Counted from the first letter of the stretch, positions 36,951 through 46,348 are shown. The stretch: DNA of 64,000 bases from Hyphomicrobiales bacterium (GCA_930633525.1 CAKNFP010000001.1:2396001-2460000); one strand, 5' to 3'. Notes: generated by a model not told the origin, from the sequence alone. Numbers and translations are program-made.

Positions 36951-37868
36951 TCATCTGTCCGGCGCGAAGGGCTGTCCCAGCGAACCGGGTGCCGCGGTGG
37001 CCCCCTTCCGGCGCAGTGACAGCAGCACCAGCGCGACGATGGTCGCAAGATAGGGCAAAGCCGCCAGTGCCTGGGACGGCAGGCCGAAGCCGGCAGCCTG
37101 GGCATGGAGCTGCAGCACCGTCGCCGCGCCGAACAGATAGGCCCCGATGAGCAGGACGCCAGGCCGCCAGCCGGCGAAGACGACGAGGGCAACGGCGATC
37201 CATCCCCGGCCGGCCGTCATGCCCGGCGACCAGAAGCGGGTGTAGACGAGCGACAGATAGACCCCGGCGAGCCCGGCCATGGCCCCCCCGAAGAGGATGG
37301 CGATGAGGCGCGTCCTGATGACCGGCAGTCCGAGCGCATGGGCGGAGCCCTGATTTTCGCCGATTGCCCGCAGGCTCAGTCCCGCGCGATTGCGCGCCAG
37401 GAACCACGCTACCGCGAGGGTTACGGCGAGCGAGATATAGACGAAGGCATCCTGGCCGAAGAAGAGACGCCCGACGACCGGCAGATCGGTCAGTACCGGC
37501 AGTCTGAGATGCGCGATCACGTCCCGCTGCGCGCCCACGAAGGGCTGGCCGATGAGGCCAGAGAGCCCGAGGCCCAGGATGGTCAGGGCCAGCCCGGCCG
37601 CGACCTGGTTGACCGCCAGCCCGAGGACGGCGATCGCGAAAACGAGGGCGAGCACCATCCCGGCGAGGATGCCGCACAGGATGCCCGCGATGGTCGAATC
37701 GAACGTCACGGCGCCTGCGAAGCCGCAGGCCGCGCCCATCACCATCATGCCCTCGACACCGAGGTTCAGCACCCCTGCCCGCTCCACCACGAGCTCTCCG
37801 AGGGCAGCAAGCAGCAGCGGGGTCGATGCCGTGACGATGGTGAGAAGGATGGCCTCGAAAATGGTCAT
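36951..37868 (-). CDS. ABC transporter permease (BMP/nucleoside type, second permease)
   Basis: A 305-residue inner membrane permease with about eight to ten helices, from MTIFEAILLTIVTASTPLLLAALG. GVLNLGVEGMMVMGAACGF and GRGWIAVALVVFAGWRPG are signatures of branched-chain/nucleoside-type permeases (NupQ/YufQ-like). It pairs with the preceding permease, whose stop overlaps its start by four bases (ATGA). Confidence 0.9.
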   Translation of the reverse strand: MTIFEAILLTIVTASTPLLLAALGELVVERAGVLNLGVEGMMVMGAACGFAGAVTFDSTIAGILCGILAGMVLALVFAIAVLGLAVNQVAAGLALTILGLGLSGLIGQPFVGAQRDVIAHLRLPVLTDLPVVGRLFFGQDAFVYISLAVTLAVAWFLARNRAGLSLRAIGENQGSAHALGLPVIRTRLIAILFGGAMAGLAGVYLSLVYTRFWSPGMTAGRGWIAVALVVFAGWRPGVLLIGAYLFGAATVLQLHAQAAGFGLPSQALAALPYLATIVALVLLSLRRKGATAAPGSLGQPFAPDR

Positions 37869-38944
37869 GCAACTGCCCGGCGGCCCGCCGAAATGCGCAG
37901 GCGATAGGTGACGAGGGAATCGGCGACGAGAATGGCTATCAGCAGGATGCCCTGGAAAGCCCGGGTGAAGTCGAAGGGCACGCGCAGGGCGATCTGCGCT
38001 GCCTCGCCGCCGAGGATCGTGAGCGCCATGGCGAGGCTCGCGACAAGGATGCCGATGGGATCGAGCCGGCCGAGAAAGGCCACGATGATCGCGGTGAATC
38101 CGTAGCCCGGCGAGATGCTCGGCTTGAGCTGGCCGATCGAGCCGCTCACCTCGATGACACCAGCCAGCCCCGCGAGCCCGCCGGATATGGCGAAGACCGC
38201 AAGCGTGGTCGCGGCGGGCGAGAAACCGGCGAAACGCGCGGCGCGCGGCGCTTCGCCCGTAACGCGCAAACGATAGCCGAACAGGCTGAAACGCAGGACG
38301 AAGGCCGCGGCCAGAACGACCGCGATGGCAATCACGACACCCGCGTGCAACGTCAGATCCCCGCCGAGCATCGGCAGCGTGGCGGAGGGATCGAAGGTGA
38401 CGGTCTGGGGAAAGTTAAATCCCTTTGGATCGCGCCAGGGCCCCCGGACAAGATAATCGAGCCAGTATTCCGCGACATAGACAAGCATGAGGCTCGTCAG
38501 GATCTCGCTGACGCCGAACGCGACCTTCAAACCCGCCGCGATCAGCGCCCAGAGCGCGCCGCCCACGATCCCCGCCAGCAGCATCGCCGGCAACACCCAC
38601 GCACCTGCGTCGCTGCCATGGGTGACCAGCGCGACCCATCCGCCGCACAACGCGCCGACGACATATTGCCCCTCAGCGCCGATATTCCAGAGATTGGCCC
38701 GGAAGCAGAACGACAGACCGACGGCGATAATCACCAGCGGGGTCGCCTTAAGCGCCAACTGCTGGAGCGCCCAGGCATCCGACAGCGACTGCACCACATA
38801 GACGTCGAAAGCCCCCACGGGCGAGCGTCCCATCGCGGCAAGGATGAGACCGCCGATCAGGAAGGAGACCGCCAGCGCCGCGAGGGGAGCAAGAATGCGC
38901 GCCACAGGCGAGACATTGCGCCGTGGCAGAAGTTCAATGCGCAT
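37865..38944 (-). CDS. ABC transporter permease (BMP/nucleoside type, first permease)
   Basis: A 359-residue permease from the ATG at 38944; a start 13 codons earlier is possible but lies within the ATPase gene. It carries the family stretch FRANLWNIGAEGQYVVGALC and GYGFTAIIVAFLGRLDPIG, as in NupP/YufP-like proteins. The start overlaps the ATPase end by 11 bases and its stop overlaps the second permease by four. It forms the other half of the channel. Confidence 0.9.
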   Translation of the reverse strand: MRIELLPRRNVSPVARILAPLAALAVSFLIGGLILAAMGRSPVGAFDVYVVQSLSDAWALQQLALKATPLVIIAVGLSFCFRANLWNIGAEGQYVVGALCGGWVALVTHGSDAGAWVLPAMLLAGIVGGALWALIAAGLKVAFGVSEILTSLMLVYVAEYWLDYLVRGPWRDPKGFNFPQTVTFDPSATLPMLGGDLTLHAGVVIAIAVVLAAAFVLRFSLFGYRLRVTGEAPRAARFAGFSPAATTLAVFAISGGLAGLAGVIEVSGSIGQLKPSISPGYGFTAIIVAFLGRLDPIGILVASLAMALTILGGEAAQIALRVPFDFTRAFQGILLIAILVADSLVTYRLRISAGRRAVA

Positions 38945-40529
38945 GTGTCGAACCTTTTTGCGCCGCGCCCGTATCCCCGACATGCTTTTGGGCGCCGGCC
39001 ATCGCGAGGCCGATCGCCTCGCGCGTCAGGCGCGAGGTGGGCTCCGGCACGGTGAGTTCGCCAGCGTGGATGACAGCAATGCGGTCGGCGATCTCGAACA
39101 GCTCATCGAGATCCTGGCTGATGACAACGACTGCCGAGCCCTTGGCCGCCAGATCGATCAGCGCCTGGCGCAGGGTGGTCGCGGCGCCGGCATCGACGCC
39201 CCAGGTCGGCTGGTTGACCACGAGCACCGCCGGATCGCGCAAGATTTCGCGACCCATGACGAATTTCTGGAGATTGCCACCCGAGAGTGTCTCGGCGCGC
39301 GGGTCGAGGCCCTCCTTGCGGACGTCGAAGGCCTTGATGATGCGGGCCGCCCATCGGCGCGCAAGGCCAGTGTGGATAACCCCTCCCGTCACGAAGCCGT
39401 CCGCGCCATGCAGGGACAAGAGGGTGTTTTCACCCAACCTGTGCGAGGGCACGGAACCATGGCCGAGGCGTTCCTCGGGCACGAAGGCTCCACCCCGGTC
39501 GCGCCGGGCGGTGATGCCGCGGTGGCCCACCGCCTCGCCATCGAGCAGGATGGCGCGGTCCTCGCAGAGGCGCTCGCCTGAAAGCGCGGCGAACAGTTCG
39601 CTCTGGCCATTGCCCGCAACGCCCGCGATGCCGACGATCTCGCCTCCCCGCACGGCGAGCGCGACATCCCGGAGATCGATGCCGTGCGGCTCCTCCGAAC
39701 GGAGCGACAAGCTCGTCACGGTCAACCGCTCGATGCTCATGTCATGGGCCGGCGCGGGTTTCACGTCGCCGACCTCGGAGCCAACCATCAACCCGGCGAG
39801 ATGCCGCGCGGAGACCGAGGATGGATCGAGCGTCGCGACGACCCGCCCGGCGCGCAACACAGTGGCGCGATGGCAAAGCCGCCGGACCTCTTCCAGCCGG
39901 TGGGAAATATAGAGAATGGCGCAACCGCGCGCGGCCAGACGATGCAAGGTGCCGAAAAGGTCCTCCGCCTCCTGTGGCGTGAGAACCGAGGTCGGCTCGT
40001 CGAGTATGAGAAGCTTGGGGTCCTGCAAAAGGCAGCGCACGATTTCGATGCGCTGTCGCTCGCCGGCGGACAGGGTCCACACGGGCCGGTCGAGATCAAG
40101 CGCGAGATCGAATGTGCCCCCGAGTTCGCGGATCCGGCCGGCGATGGTGCCGAGAGAAAGCTCAGGCGACAACGCCACGGCGACATTCTCGATGACGCTG
40201 AGATTGTCGAAGAGTGAAAAGTGCTGGAACACCATGCCGATGCCGAGCGCGCGCGCCGCCATCGGCCCGTCGAGGGAAACGATCTCGCCCTTCCAGCGGA
40301 TCTCGCCCTCCGTCGGTTCGATCAGCCCATAGAGAATCTTGACGAGCGTGGATTTTCCCGCGCCATTCTCGCCGAGCAGCGCATGGATCTCCCCGGGCCC
40401 GATGGTGAGATCGACCGCGTCATTGGCCAAGAGGTCGCCGAAGCGCTTGGTGATGCGCTCCAGCGAGACGAGCGAGGGCGACGAGGACTGCGGCAGGCCG
40501 TCGGTGAGCGACGACGCATCCTCCATCAC
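38934..40529 (-). CDS. ABC transporter ATP-binding protein (two fused nucleotide-binding domains)
   Basis: A 531-residue double ATPase of the RbsA/NupO type. The first domain has Walker A GENGAGKSTL, the signature LSAGERQRIEI and Walker B LLILDEPTS. The second domain begins around residue 270 with GVAGNGQSELF in place of a canonical Walker A and has the signature LSGGNLQKFVMGREI. That asymmetry is normal in this family. Its ATG overlaps the qor stop by four bases. It energises the BMP-type transporter. Confidence 0.92.
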   Translation of the reverse strand: MMEDASSLTDGLPQSSSPSLVSLERITKRFGDLLANDAVDLTIGPGEIHALLGENGAGKSTLVKILYGLIEPTEGEIRWKGEIVSLDGPMAARALGIGMVFQHFSLFDNLSVIENVAVALSPELSLGTIAGRIRELGGTFDLALDLDRPVWTLSAGERQRIEIVRCLLQDPKLLILDEPTSVLTPQEAEDLFGTLHRLAARGCAILYISHRLEEVRRLCHRATVLRAGRVVATLDPSSVSARHLAGLMVGSEVGDVKPAPAHDMSIERLTVTSLSLRSEEPHGIDLRDVALAVRGGEIVGIAGVAGNGQSELFAALSGERLCEDRAILLDGEAVGHRGITARRDRGGAFVPEERLGHGSVPSHRLGENTLLSLHGADGFVTGGVIHTGLARRWAARIIKAFDVRKEGLDPRAETLSGGNLQKFVMGREILRDPAVLVVNQPTWGVDAGAATTLRQALIDLAAKGSAVVVISQDLDELFEIADRIAVIHAGELTVPEPTSRLTREAIGLAMAGAQKHVGDTGAAQKGSTHAH

Positions 40530-41494
40530 GGCAGCAAAACCGTGGCGCCAGTGGTCGCCCGGCTCTCCAGAGCCCGGTGAGCGGCTTCCGCGTCAGCGAG
40601 CGCATAACGCTTCTCGATACGCACCTGCACCGCACCGTTCTGCACGACATGAAACAGGTCCGCCGCCATGTCGAGCAGATCGGAACGTCGGGCGGTATAG
40701 GCGTTCAAGGTGGGGCGGGTCGCGAACAATGAACCCTTCTGCGCCAGGATATTGATGTTGAACGCATCGATCTGCCCGGAGGACGACCCGAAGCTGACGA
40801 ACATGCCGAGCGGCGCGAGGCAATCAAGCGAGGCCGGGAAGGTCGCCTTGCCGACGCCGTCATAAACCACCGCGCAACCCTGTCCGTCGGTGATTTCCCT
40901 GACGCGCTTCGCGAAATCCTCTTCGCGATAAAGAATGACGTGGTCACAGCCATGGGCCTTGGCAATCTCGGCCTTTTCCGGCGATCCGACCGTACCGATA
41001 ACGGTGGCGCCGAGATGCTTGGCCCATTGCGTCGCGATGAGACCGACGCCGCCCGCCGCCGCGTGGAACAGGATGGTCTGCCCCGCTTCCACCTTGAACG
41101 TACGCCGCAGCAGATATTGCGCGGTCAGGCCTTTCAGCATGATGGCGGCGGCCGTCTCGAAATCGATGGCGCCCGGCAGGTTCACCAGCACCGATGCGGG
41201 AACGAGGCGCTCCTCGGCATAGGCTCCGATAGCGCCCGCATAGGCCACCCGATCTCCAGGCACGAACTCATCAACGCCCTCGCCCACGGAGACAACTTCA
41301 CCAGCCCCCTCGGAGCCCGGAATAAAGGGCGTCGCCAGGGGATAAAGGCCCATGCGATGATAAACGTCGAGAAAATTCAAGCCTATCGCGAGTTGGCGAA
41401 TACGCACCTCGCCCGGGCCGGGCTGGCCGACCTCGACATCCTCAAAACGCAAGGTCTCGGGCCCGCCGGGGGCGTGAACGCGTATGGCCTTCAT
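40526..41494 (-). CDS. qor: Quinone oxidoreductase (zinc-independent MDR family)
   Basis: A 322-residue NADPH:quinone reductase from the ATG at 41494, with AAGGAG 6-7 bases upstream. The substrate-binding part includes LNFLDVYHRMGLYPLATPFIPGSEGAG and the cofactor motif is HAAAGGVGLIATQWAK. No structural zinc cysteines are present. It reduces quinones or enals with NADPH. It is first in the transporter operon (four-base overlap with the ATPase gene), which is unusual for qor. Confidence 0.9.
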   Translation of the reverse strand: MKAIRVHAPGGPETLRFEDVEVGQPGPGEVRIRQLAIGLNFLDVYHRMGLYPLATPFIPGSEGAGEVVSVGEGVDEFVPGDRVAYAGAIGAYAEERLVPASVLVNLPGAIDFETAAAIMLKGLTAQYLLRRTFKVEAGQTILFHAAAGGVGLIATQWAKHLGATVIGTVGSPEKAEIAKAHGCDHVILYREEDFAKRVREITDGQGCAVVYDGVGKATFPASLDCLAPLGMFVSFGSSSGQIDAFNINILAQKGSLFATRPTLNAYTARRSDLLDMAADLFHVVQNGAVQVRIEKRYALADAEAAHRALESRATTGATVLLP

Positions 41495-41604
41495 GATCAA
41501 CTCCTTATGGCGCGCGCATGTTAGCTATGCAAGTGGCGCCGGAGCAACGATTTCGCAAACAGCATATATTACAAACCCGCCCTGTAATTTAGCCCTGAAA
41601 TGCC

Positions 41605-43323
41605 ATGAACCCGCTCCCATCTCCGGCCACCACACCCTCCAACCTTTTCACGCCGAAGCTCGTCACCGTGTGGCGCGAAGGCTATACGCTTTCGCGCCTT
41701 CGCGCCGACGCGGTGGCGGGGCTCACAGTGGCTGTCGTCGCCCTGCCCCTGTCAATGGCGATCGCCATCGCAAGCGGCGCCTCGCCGGACCGCGGTCTGG
41801 TGACGGCGATCATCGGCGGTTTCATCATCTCCGCCTTCGGAGGCAGTCGGTTTCAGATCGGCGGCCCGGCTGGCGCCTTCATCGTGCTCGTCGCCGCGAC
41901 CATCACGCGCCACGGCTACGACGGCTTCCTGCTTGCCACCATCATGGCCGGCGTCATCCTGATGCTCGTCGGCGCCTTGCGGCTCGGAACTTATATCAAG
42001 TTTATCCCGCATCCGGTGACAGTGGGCTTTACCAGCGGCATCGCCATCATCATTTTCGCGAGCCAGATCCGCGACTTGCTGGGCCTGACGCTTCCAGGCG
42101 CGGAGCCGGCGGCGCTCATCCCCAAGCTCGAGGCCCTGGGCGAAAGCATCAGCACGATCAACCCCGCAGCCGCCCTCCTCTCCTTCGGTGCGATCGCCCT
42201 CATCGTCGGGCTGCGAAAGCTGCGTCCGAGCTGGCCGGGCTTCCTGATCGCCGTGGTTCTGGCAGCCGTCGTCACATCGCTGCTCGGCCTTCCCGTCGAG
42301 ACGATCGGCACGCGCTTCGGTGCCATCCCGGACGGTCTGCCGGCCCCGCGCCTGCCCGACATCAGTCTTGATACCGTCGTCGCGGTGATGCCGGACGCCT
42401 TTGCCATGGCGCTGCTCGGCGGTATTGAGTCGCTGCTCTCGGCCGTCGTCGCCGATACCATGACGGGCCGCCGGCATCGCTCCAATTGCGAGCTAGTTGC
42501 CCAAGGCGCCGCCAATATCGTCACCGCGCTGTTCGGCGGGTTGATTGCGACAGGCACAATCGCCCGTACCGCCACGAATATCCGGGCGGGAGCCACGAGC
42601 CCCGTGTCGGGCATCCTGCATTCGATATTCCTGTTCCTGTTTCTCCTCTTCGCGGCATCGCTGATCGCCTATGTGCCCCTCGCGGCGCTCGCCGCGGTGC
42701 TCGCGGTCGTCTGCTGGAACATGGCGGAGCGCCATGTCTTCGTGCAGATCCTCAGGCAATCCCGCGGTGAGGCGCTGGTGCTGCTCGCGACCTTCCTGGT
42801 CACGATTCTCCACGACCTCGCCATGGGCATCGCGGTCGGTGTCGTCATGGGCAGCTTCCTGTTCATGCACAGGATGGCCGATCTCGTCTCCGTGTCGACG
42901 GGCGGCGCCAGCATTGCCGCCGGCAGTGCCGATATACCCGACAGCGAAGTGGAGGCCCCTTCGTACAGCGCATCCGGCGATGGCGATGTGCAGGTCTACC
43001 AGATCTCCGGCCCACTCTTCTTCGGCGCGGCCTCGACGATCGGGTCGGTCCTCGAGCGGATGGGCGTCTTCCCCAAGGCGGTGGTGCTTGATCTGTCACC
43101 GGTCCCGCTCGCCGATTCCACTGCGGCGCTATCCTTGAAGCTGGCCGTCGACACCCTCAGGAGCAACGGCGCCACAGTCATCGTCTGCGGCGCGAAACCC
43201 GAGGTGCGCCACATCCTGAAACAGGAAGGGCTGAAGCCGCCGATCGTTTCCTATGCGCCTGACGTCGAGAGCGCCCGTGTTCTCGCGGTGAAGGCGATCG
43301 GAATACCGGCCCCCGCCGCCTGA
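41605..43323 (+). CDS. SulP family inorganic anion transporter
   Basis: A 572-residue SulP/SLC26-type carrier. About 10-12 membrane helices cover residues 30-430, beginning LRADAVAGLTVAVVALPLSMAIAIASG, with the FGGSRFQIGGPAGAFIVLVA and GGLIATGTIARTATNIRAG segments conserved. A C-terminal STAS domain (about 460-570) has LDLSPVPLADSTAALSL. Such carriers move sulfate, bicarbonate or other anions; specificity is not evident. It is transcribed divergently from the qor operon and converges with terC. Confidence 0.93.
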   Translation: MNPLPSPATTPSNLFTPKLVTVWREGYTLSRLRADAVAGLTVAVVALPLSMAIAIASGASPDRGLVTAIIGGFIISAFGGSRFQIGGPAGAFIVLVAATITRHGYDGFLLATIMAGVILMLVGALRLGTYIKFIPHPVTVGFTSGIAIIIFASQIRDLLGLTLPGAEPAALIPKLEALGESISTINPAAALLSFGAIALIVGLRKLRPSWPGFLIAVVLAAVVTSLLGLPVETIGTRFGAIPDGLPAPRLPDISLDTVVAVMPDAFAMALLGGIESLLSAVVADTMTGRRHRSNCELVAQGAANIVTALFGGLIATGTIARTATNIRAGATSPVSGILHSIFLFLFLLFAASLIAYVPLAALAAVLAVVCWNMAERHVFVQILRQSRGEALVLLATFLVTILHDLAMGIAVGVVMGSFLFMHRMADLVSVSTGGASIAAGSADIPDSEVEAPSYSASGDGDVQVYQISGPLFFGAASTIGSVLERMGVFPKAVVLDLSPVPLADSTAALSLKLAVDTLRSNGATVIVCGAKPEVRHILKQEGLKPPIVSYAPDVESARVLAVKAIGIPAPAA

Positions 43324-43340
43324 TCGCGCGGCGGTGCTCC

Positions 43341-44072
43341 TCAGCGCTGGGCGGCGCGGCGCTTGCGCCGATTGCGCCCGGCCCAGATATTGAAGGCCTC
43401 CACGACGGCGGCGAAGGCCATCGCCGAATAGATGTAGCCACGCGGCACGTGCAGGCCTCCGCCATCCGCGACGAGCGACACTCCGATCAGAATCAGGAAG
43501 CTCAACGCCAGCATCTTGGTCGTCGGATGGCGAGAGATGAAGCCGCTGACGGCACCGGCAGCCACGTACATCACGGCCATTGAGATGACCACCGCGGTCA
43601 CCATGATCGAGATATCCTGTGCCATGCCGATCGCCGTCACGATCGAATCGACCGAAAAGACAAGATCGATGATGGCGATCTGCAGGATCGCCATCCCCAT
43701 TCCGCCGGGCACGGCCGTCTCATCGTCGTTCTCGTCCCCTTCGATCTCCGCATGGATCTCGTGGGTCGCCTTGGCGATGAGGAAGAGCCCACCGGCCAGG
43801 AGAATGATATCTCGCCAAGACACGCCATGGCCGAAGACGGTGAATACCGGCTGCGTCAGGGTTAGGATGAAGGTGAGCGTGAAGAGCAGCAGCACACGAA
43901 AGACGAGGGCGAGCAGCAGGCCTATGCGCCGCGCGCGCTCCGCCTGCGTCGCCGGCAGGCGCGAGACCAGCACCGAAATAAAGACGACATTGTCGATGCC
44001 GAGCACGATCTCCATCGCACTCAACGTGACAAGAGCCGCCCAGCCACTCGGGTCCGTCATCCATGCAAACAT
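43341..44072 (-). CDS. TerC family integral membrane protein
   Basis: A 243-residue protein with about seven helices. The TerC motifs are LSAMEIVLGIDNVVFISVLVSRLP and AIIDLVFSVDSIVTAIGMAQD, with the acidic residues in the membrane that bind metal. A His/acid-rich cytoplasmic loop (THEIHAEIEGDENDDETA) lies between the halves. Relatives (Alx, YceF type) export manganese or assist metal loading of exoenzymes. A leader hairpin precedes it; a yybP-ykoY riboswitch was not recognised. Confidence 0.9.
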   Translation of the reverse strand: MFAWMTDPSGWAALVTLSAMEIVLGIDNVVFISVLVSRLPATQAERARRIGLLLALVFRVLLLFTLTFILTLTQPVFTVFGHGVSWRDIILLAGGLFLIAKATHEIHAEIEGDENDDETAVPGGMGMAILQIAIIDLVFSVDSIVTAIGMAQDISIMVTAVVISMAVMYVAAGAVSGFISRHPTTKMLALSFLILIGVSLVADGGGLHVPRGYIYSAMAFAAVVEAFNIWAGRNRRKRRAAQR

Positions 44073-44102
44073 GCCCGGCGCTCCATTATTGCGGAGATAT
44101 CA

Positions 44103-44139
44103 CGATGACTTTTGAAACAATTCGCAAGCCAAGTCATCG
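44103..44139 (-). promoter_or_regulatory. Hairpin in the terC mRNA leader
   Basis: CGATGACTT at 44103-44111 pairs with AAGTCATCG at 44131-44139 (9 bp) around a 19-base loop, ending 31 bases upstream of the terC start. A shared metal-responsive element is conceivable, but the yybP-ykoY consensus is not visible. Confidence 0.4.
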
Positions 44140-44359
44140 TTGTCCAGTTTTGTGAAACTCCAAAGAACAAACCCCAGGCCGCACGCGTATCTTCTCAACC
44201 TGCTCTCTGTTTCGGCGAAAAATGCCTGTCGTGGCGGACGTCCACAGGCTGTATCATGCTGTGCGACGAAGTTCGAACTGGCGCATGATGGGCGAGAACG
44301 CTACCACCACAGCGCCCGATGAGACACCGTGCCGATGTGATGTGTTTGGATCGACTGAG

Positions 44360-45700
44360 ATGAAAACAGATAGGGTCAACAGCGACTTGGCAAGTGCCGA
44401 CTTGGCAAGTGCCGACTCGGCAAGTGACTTGGCAAACGCCTCGGCAACTGACCTGGCAAACGAGTTGGCCGGGACGCGCGAGCCACGACATTTCGATATC
44501 GTCGTCGTCGGTGCGGGTCCCATAGGCCTCGCCGGCGGAATGGCTTTTGCCCGTGAGGGACTATCGGTCGCCGTCGTCGGTCCGACTCAGGCGCCGCCCG
44601 CCCCCGGCCGCACGACCGCCCTTCTCGACGGATCGGTGCGCTTCCTCTCGGCGATCGGCGCCTGGGACGAGGACACGCTCGGCCAGTCGCCACTTGCCGA
44701 ACTCGGCATCATCGACGACACGGGGAGCCTGTTCCGGATACCGCCCGTCATCTTCCGCGCGGGTGAACTCGACCTGCCGGCCTTTGGCTATAACGTCGAG
44801 AACAAGGATCTCGTGGCTTTCCTGATGGACAAGGCCGCGCGCGATCCGGGCCTCACCCTCATCCCGCGTCTCGCGACGGAATTCCACGCCGGCGATGGCG
44901 ACGCCAGCGCCACCGTCATCCAGGATGACGGATCTGCGGTGCAGGCCAGACTTGTCGTGGCCGCCGACGGCCGCCACTCCCGGATGCGCGCGGAGGCCGG
45001 AATAACCTGCCATGAGCGCGCCTACCCGCAGGTCGCGATCACGGCCATCCTGAACCACGATCGGCCACATCGTGACCGGTCCACGGAGTTCCATACCCGC
45101 CAGGGACCCTTCACGCTCGTGCCGCTTCCCGGCAACCGTTCAAGCCTCGTCTGGGTCTGCGCGGACAAGGAAGCGGAGGCTCTCCAGACCCTCGATGCAG
45201 CCGCATTCGGACGCGCAGTCGAGCGCCAGGCGCAATCGATGCTCGGGGCCATGTGGCCAGAGGGCGAGCGCGGAGCCTTCCCGCTGACGATGCTGACGGC
45301 CGACCGCCTGTTTTCCCAGCGTCTGGCGCTGGTTGGGGAGACGGCCCATGTCCTGCCGCCGATTGGCGCTCAGGGCCTCAATTTGGGATTGCGGGATATC
45401 GCGGCGCTGCGGGATATCATTATGGAGGCTCGCAGGCGCGGCGACGACATCGGCGCGGCGGCCACCCTCGCCCTTTATGCCCGTGACCGCAGGGCGGACA
45501 TAGCTTTGCGCACCGGAGCGATCGATCTGATGAACAGGTCGCTCATGACCGATCTGCTGCCGGTCGACGGCCTTCGCGGGGCGGCCCTCCTTGCCCTCGC
45601 CAGCGTCACCCCGATCCGCCGGCTTGCGATGCGGGAAGGGTTGCGGCCGTCGCTCCTGCCATCGCGCTTGGCGCGGATGACGTCGAAGGCTGGATTGTAG
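44360..45700 (+). CDS. UbiH/UbiF/VisC/COQ6 family FAD-dependent hydroxylase
   Basis: A 446-residue flavoprotein from the ATG at 44360; earlier in-frame ATGs at 44222 and 44288 remain possible and none has a good ribosome binding site. FDIVVVGAGPIGLAGGMAF is the FAD-binding fold, LVVAADGRHSRMRAEAG the DG motif, and LVGETAHVLPPIGAQGLNLG the flavin-ribityl motif. The family hydroxylates the ubiquinone ring. Upstream of the fold is a tandem repeat peptide (about residues 9-37) not found in standard UbiH. It is divergent from terC. Confidence 0.88.
   Translation: MKTDRVNSDLASADLASADSASDLANASATDLANELAGTREPRHFDIVVVGAGPIGLAGGMAFAREGLSVAVVGPTQAPPAPGRTTALLDGSVRFLSAIGAWDEDTLGQSPLAELGIIDDTGSLFRIPPVIFRAGELDLPAFGYNVENKDLVAFLMDKAARDPGLTLIPRLATEFHAGDGDASATVIQDDGSAVQARLVVAADGRHSRMRAEAGITCHERAYPQVAITAILNHDRPHRDRSTEFHTRQGPFTLVPLPGNRSSLVWVCADKEAEALQTLDAAAFGRAVERQAQSMLGAMWPEGERGAFPLTMLTADRLFSQRLALVGETAHVLPPIGAQGLNLGLRDIAALRDIIMEARRRGDDIGAAATLALYARDRRADIALRTGAIDLMNRSLMTDLLPVDGLRGAALLALASVTPIRRLAMREGLRPSLLPSRLARMTSKAGL
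44384..44470 (+). repeat. Imperfect tandem repeat in the start of the hydroxylase gene
   Basis: Units of 9-15 bases related to GACTTGGCAAGTGCC occur seven times, two of them identical. They encode DLASA, DLASA, DSAS, DLANA, SAT, DLAN, ELA. The reading frame is kept, so the array is coding and may vary in copy number by slippage. Confidence 0.85.
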
Positions 45701-45864
45701 GCCGCTCACAAATCAAATCATTGATACCGACGCGCACCGCTGATTGAAAGGAAACGGCACCTCACCCAAAACACGCAATCATGGCTGTGGATGGGGTGGG
45801 CCACATCCAGGATCATGGAGCTATAGAAATCGTCGGCGCCTCGGCTTTTTTGGAAAGCGCATCC

Positions 45865-45884
45865 GGAACGCGCAGGCGCGTTCC
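45865..45884. promoter_or_regulatory. Perfect inverted repeat upstream of hspQ
   Basis: GGAACGCGC and GCGCGTTCC flank a 2-base centre. The site lies 55 bases upstream of the hspQ ATG. A two-base centre suits a DNA-bound dimer better than an RNA hairpin, so an operator is possible. No known heat-shock element (CIRCE) is seen. Confidence 0.5.
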
Positions 45885-45938
45885 AACGGCGCTGCCCGTT
45901 TCCTGCAGAGGCCTCAGAATTTCGGAACGACCAGCCTG

Positions 45939-46268
45939 ATGAAACATCACACTGCAAAATTCTCGATCGGCCAAGTCGTCAAGCACCGCATCTATCCGTT
46001 TCGCGGTGTCATTTTCGACGTCGATCCAACATTCAGCAATACCGAGGAATGGTGGCAGGCAATTCCTGAGGATCGCCGCCCGTCCAAAGACCAGCCGTTC
46101 TACCACCTCTATGCCGAGAATGCGGATTCGGAATATGTGGCCTATGTCTCGGAGCAGAATCTCGTGCCCGACACCTCAGGCGATCCCGTCCGTCACCCCC
46201 AGGTCGACGAGACCTTCGAGCGAGACAATGACGGGCTCTACCATATGCGCCGCAGCCATCGGAACTAG
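45939..46268 (+). CDS. hspQ: Heat shock protein HspQ
   Basis: A 109-residue HspQ from the ATG at 45939 (MKHHTAKFSIGQVVKHRIYPFRGVIFDVDP, quoted in part). NTEEWWQAIP and DQPFYHLYAENADSEYVAYV are the family blocks. It is a hemimethylated-DNA-binding-fold protein that in E. coli regulates DnaA levels and Lon activity. The ribosome binding site is weak. It is convergent with the ialB-like gene. Confidence 0.94.
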   Translation: MKHHTAKFSIGQVVKHRIYPFRGVIFDVDPTFSNTEEWWQAIPEDRRPSKDQPFYHLYAENADSEYVAYVSEQNLVPDTSGDPVRHPQVDETFERDNDGLYHMRRSHRN

Positions 46269-46348
46269 AGCTGGTCCGCCTTTTGCTGACGTGCTCAGTT
46301 CACCACCGGACGGGCAGCACCCACATGGTACGAGCGGGCCTTAATCCC

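Noticed and set aside
44073..44221. yybP-ykoY manganese riboswitch before terC
   Set aside because: A hairpin exists, but the conserved loop sequences of the riboswitch are not visible.
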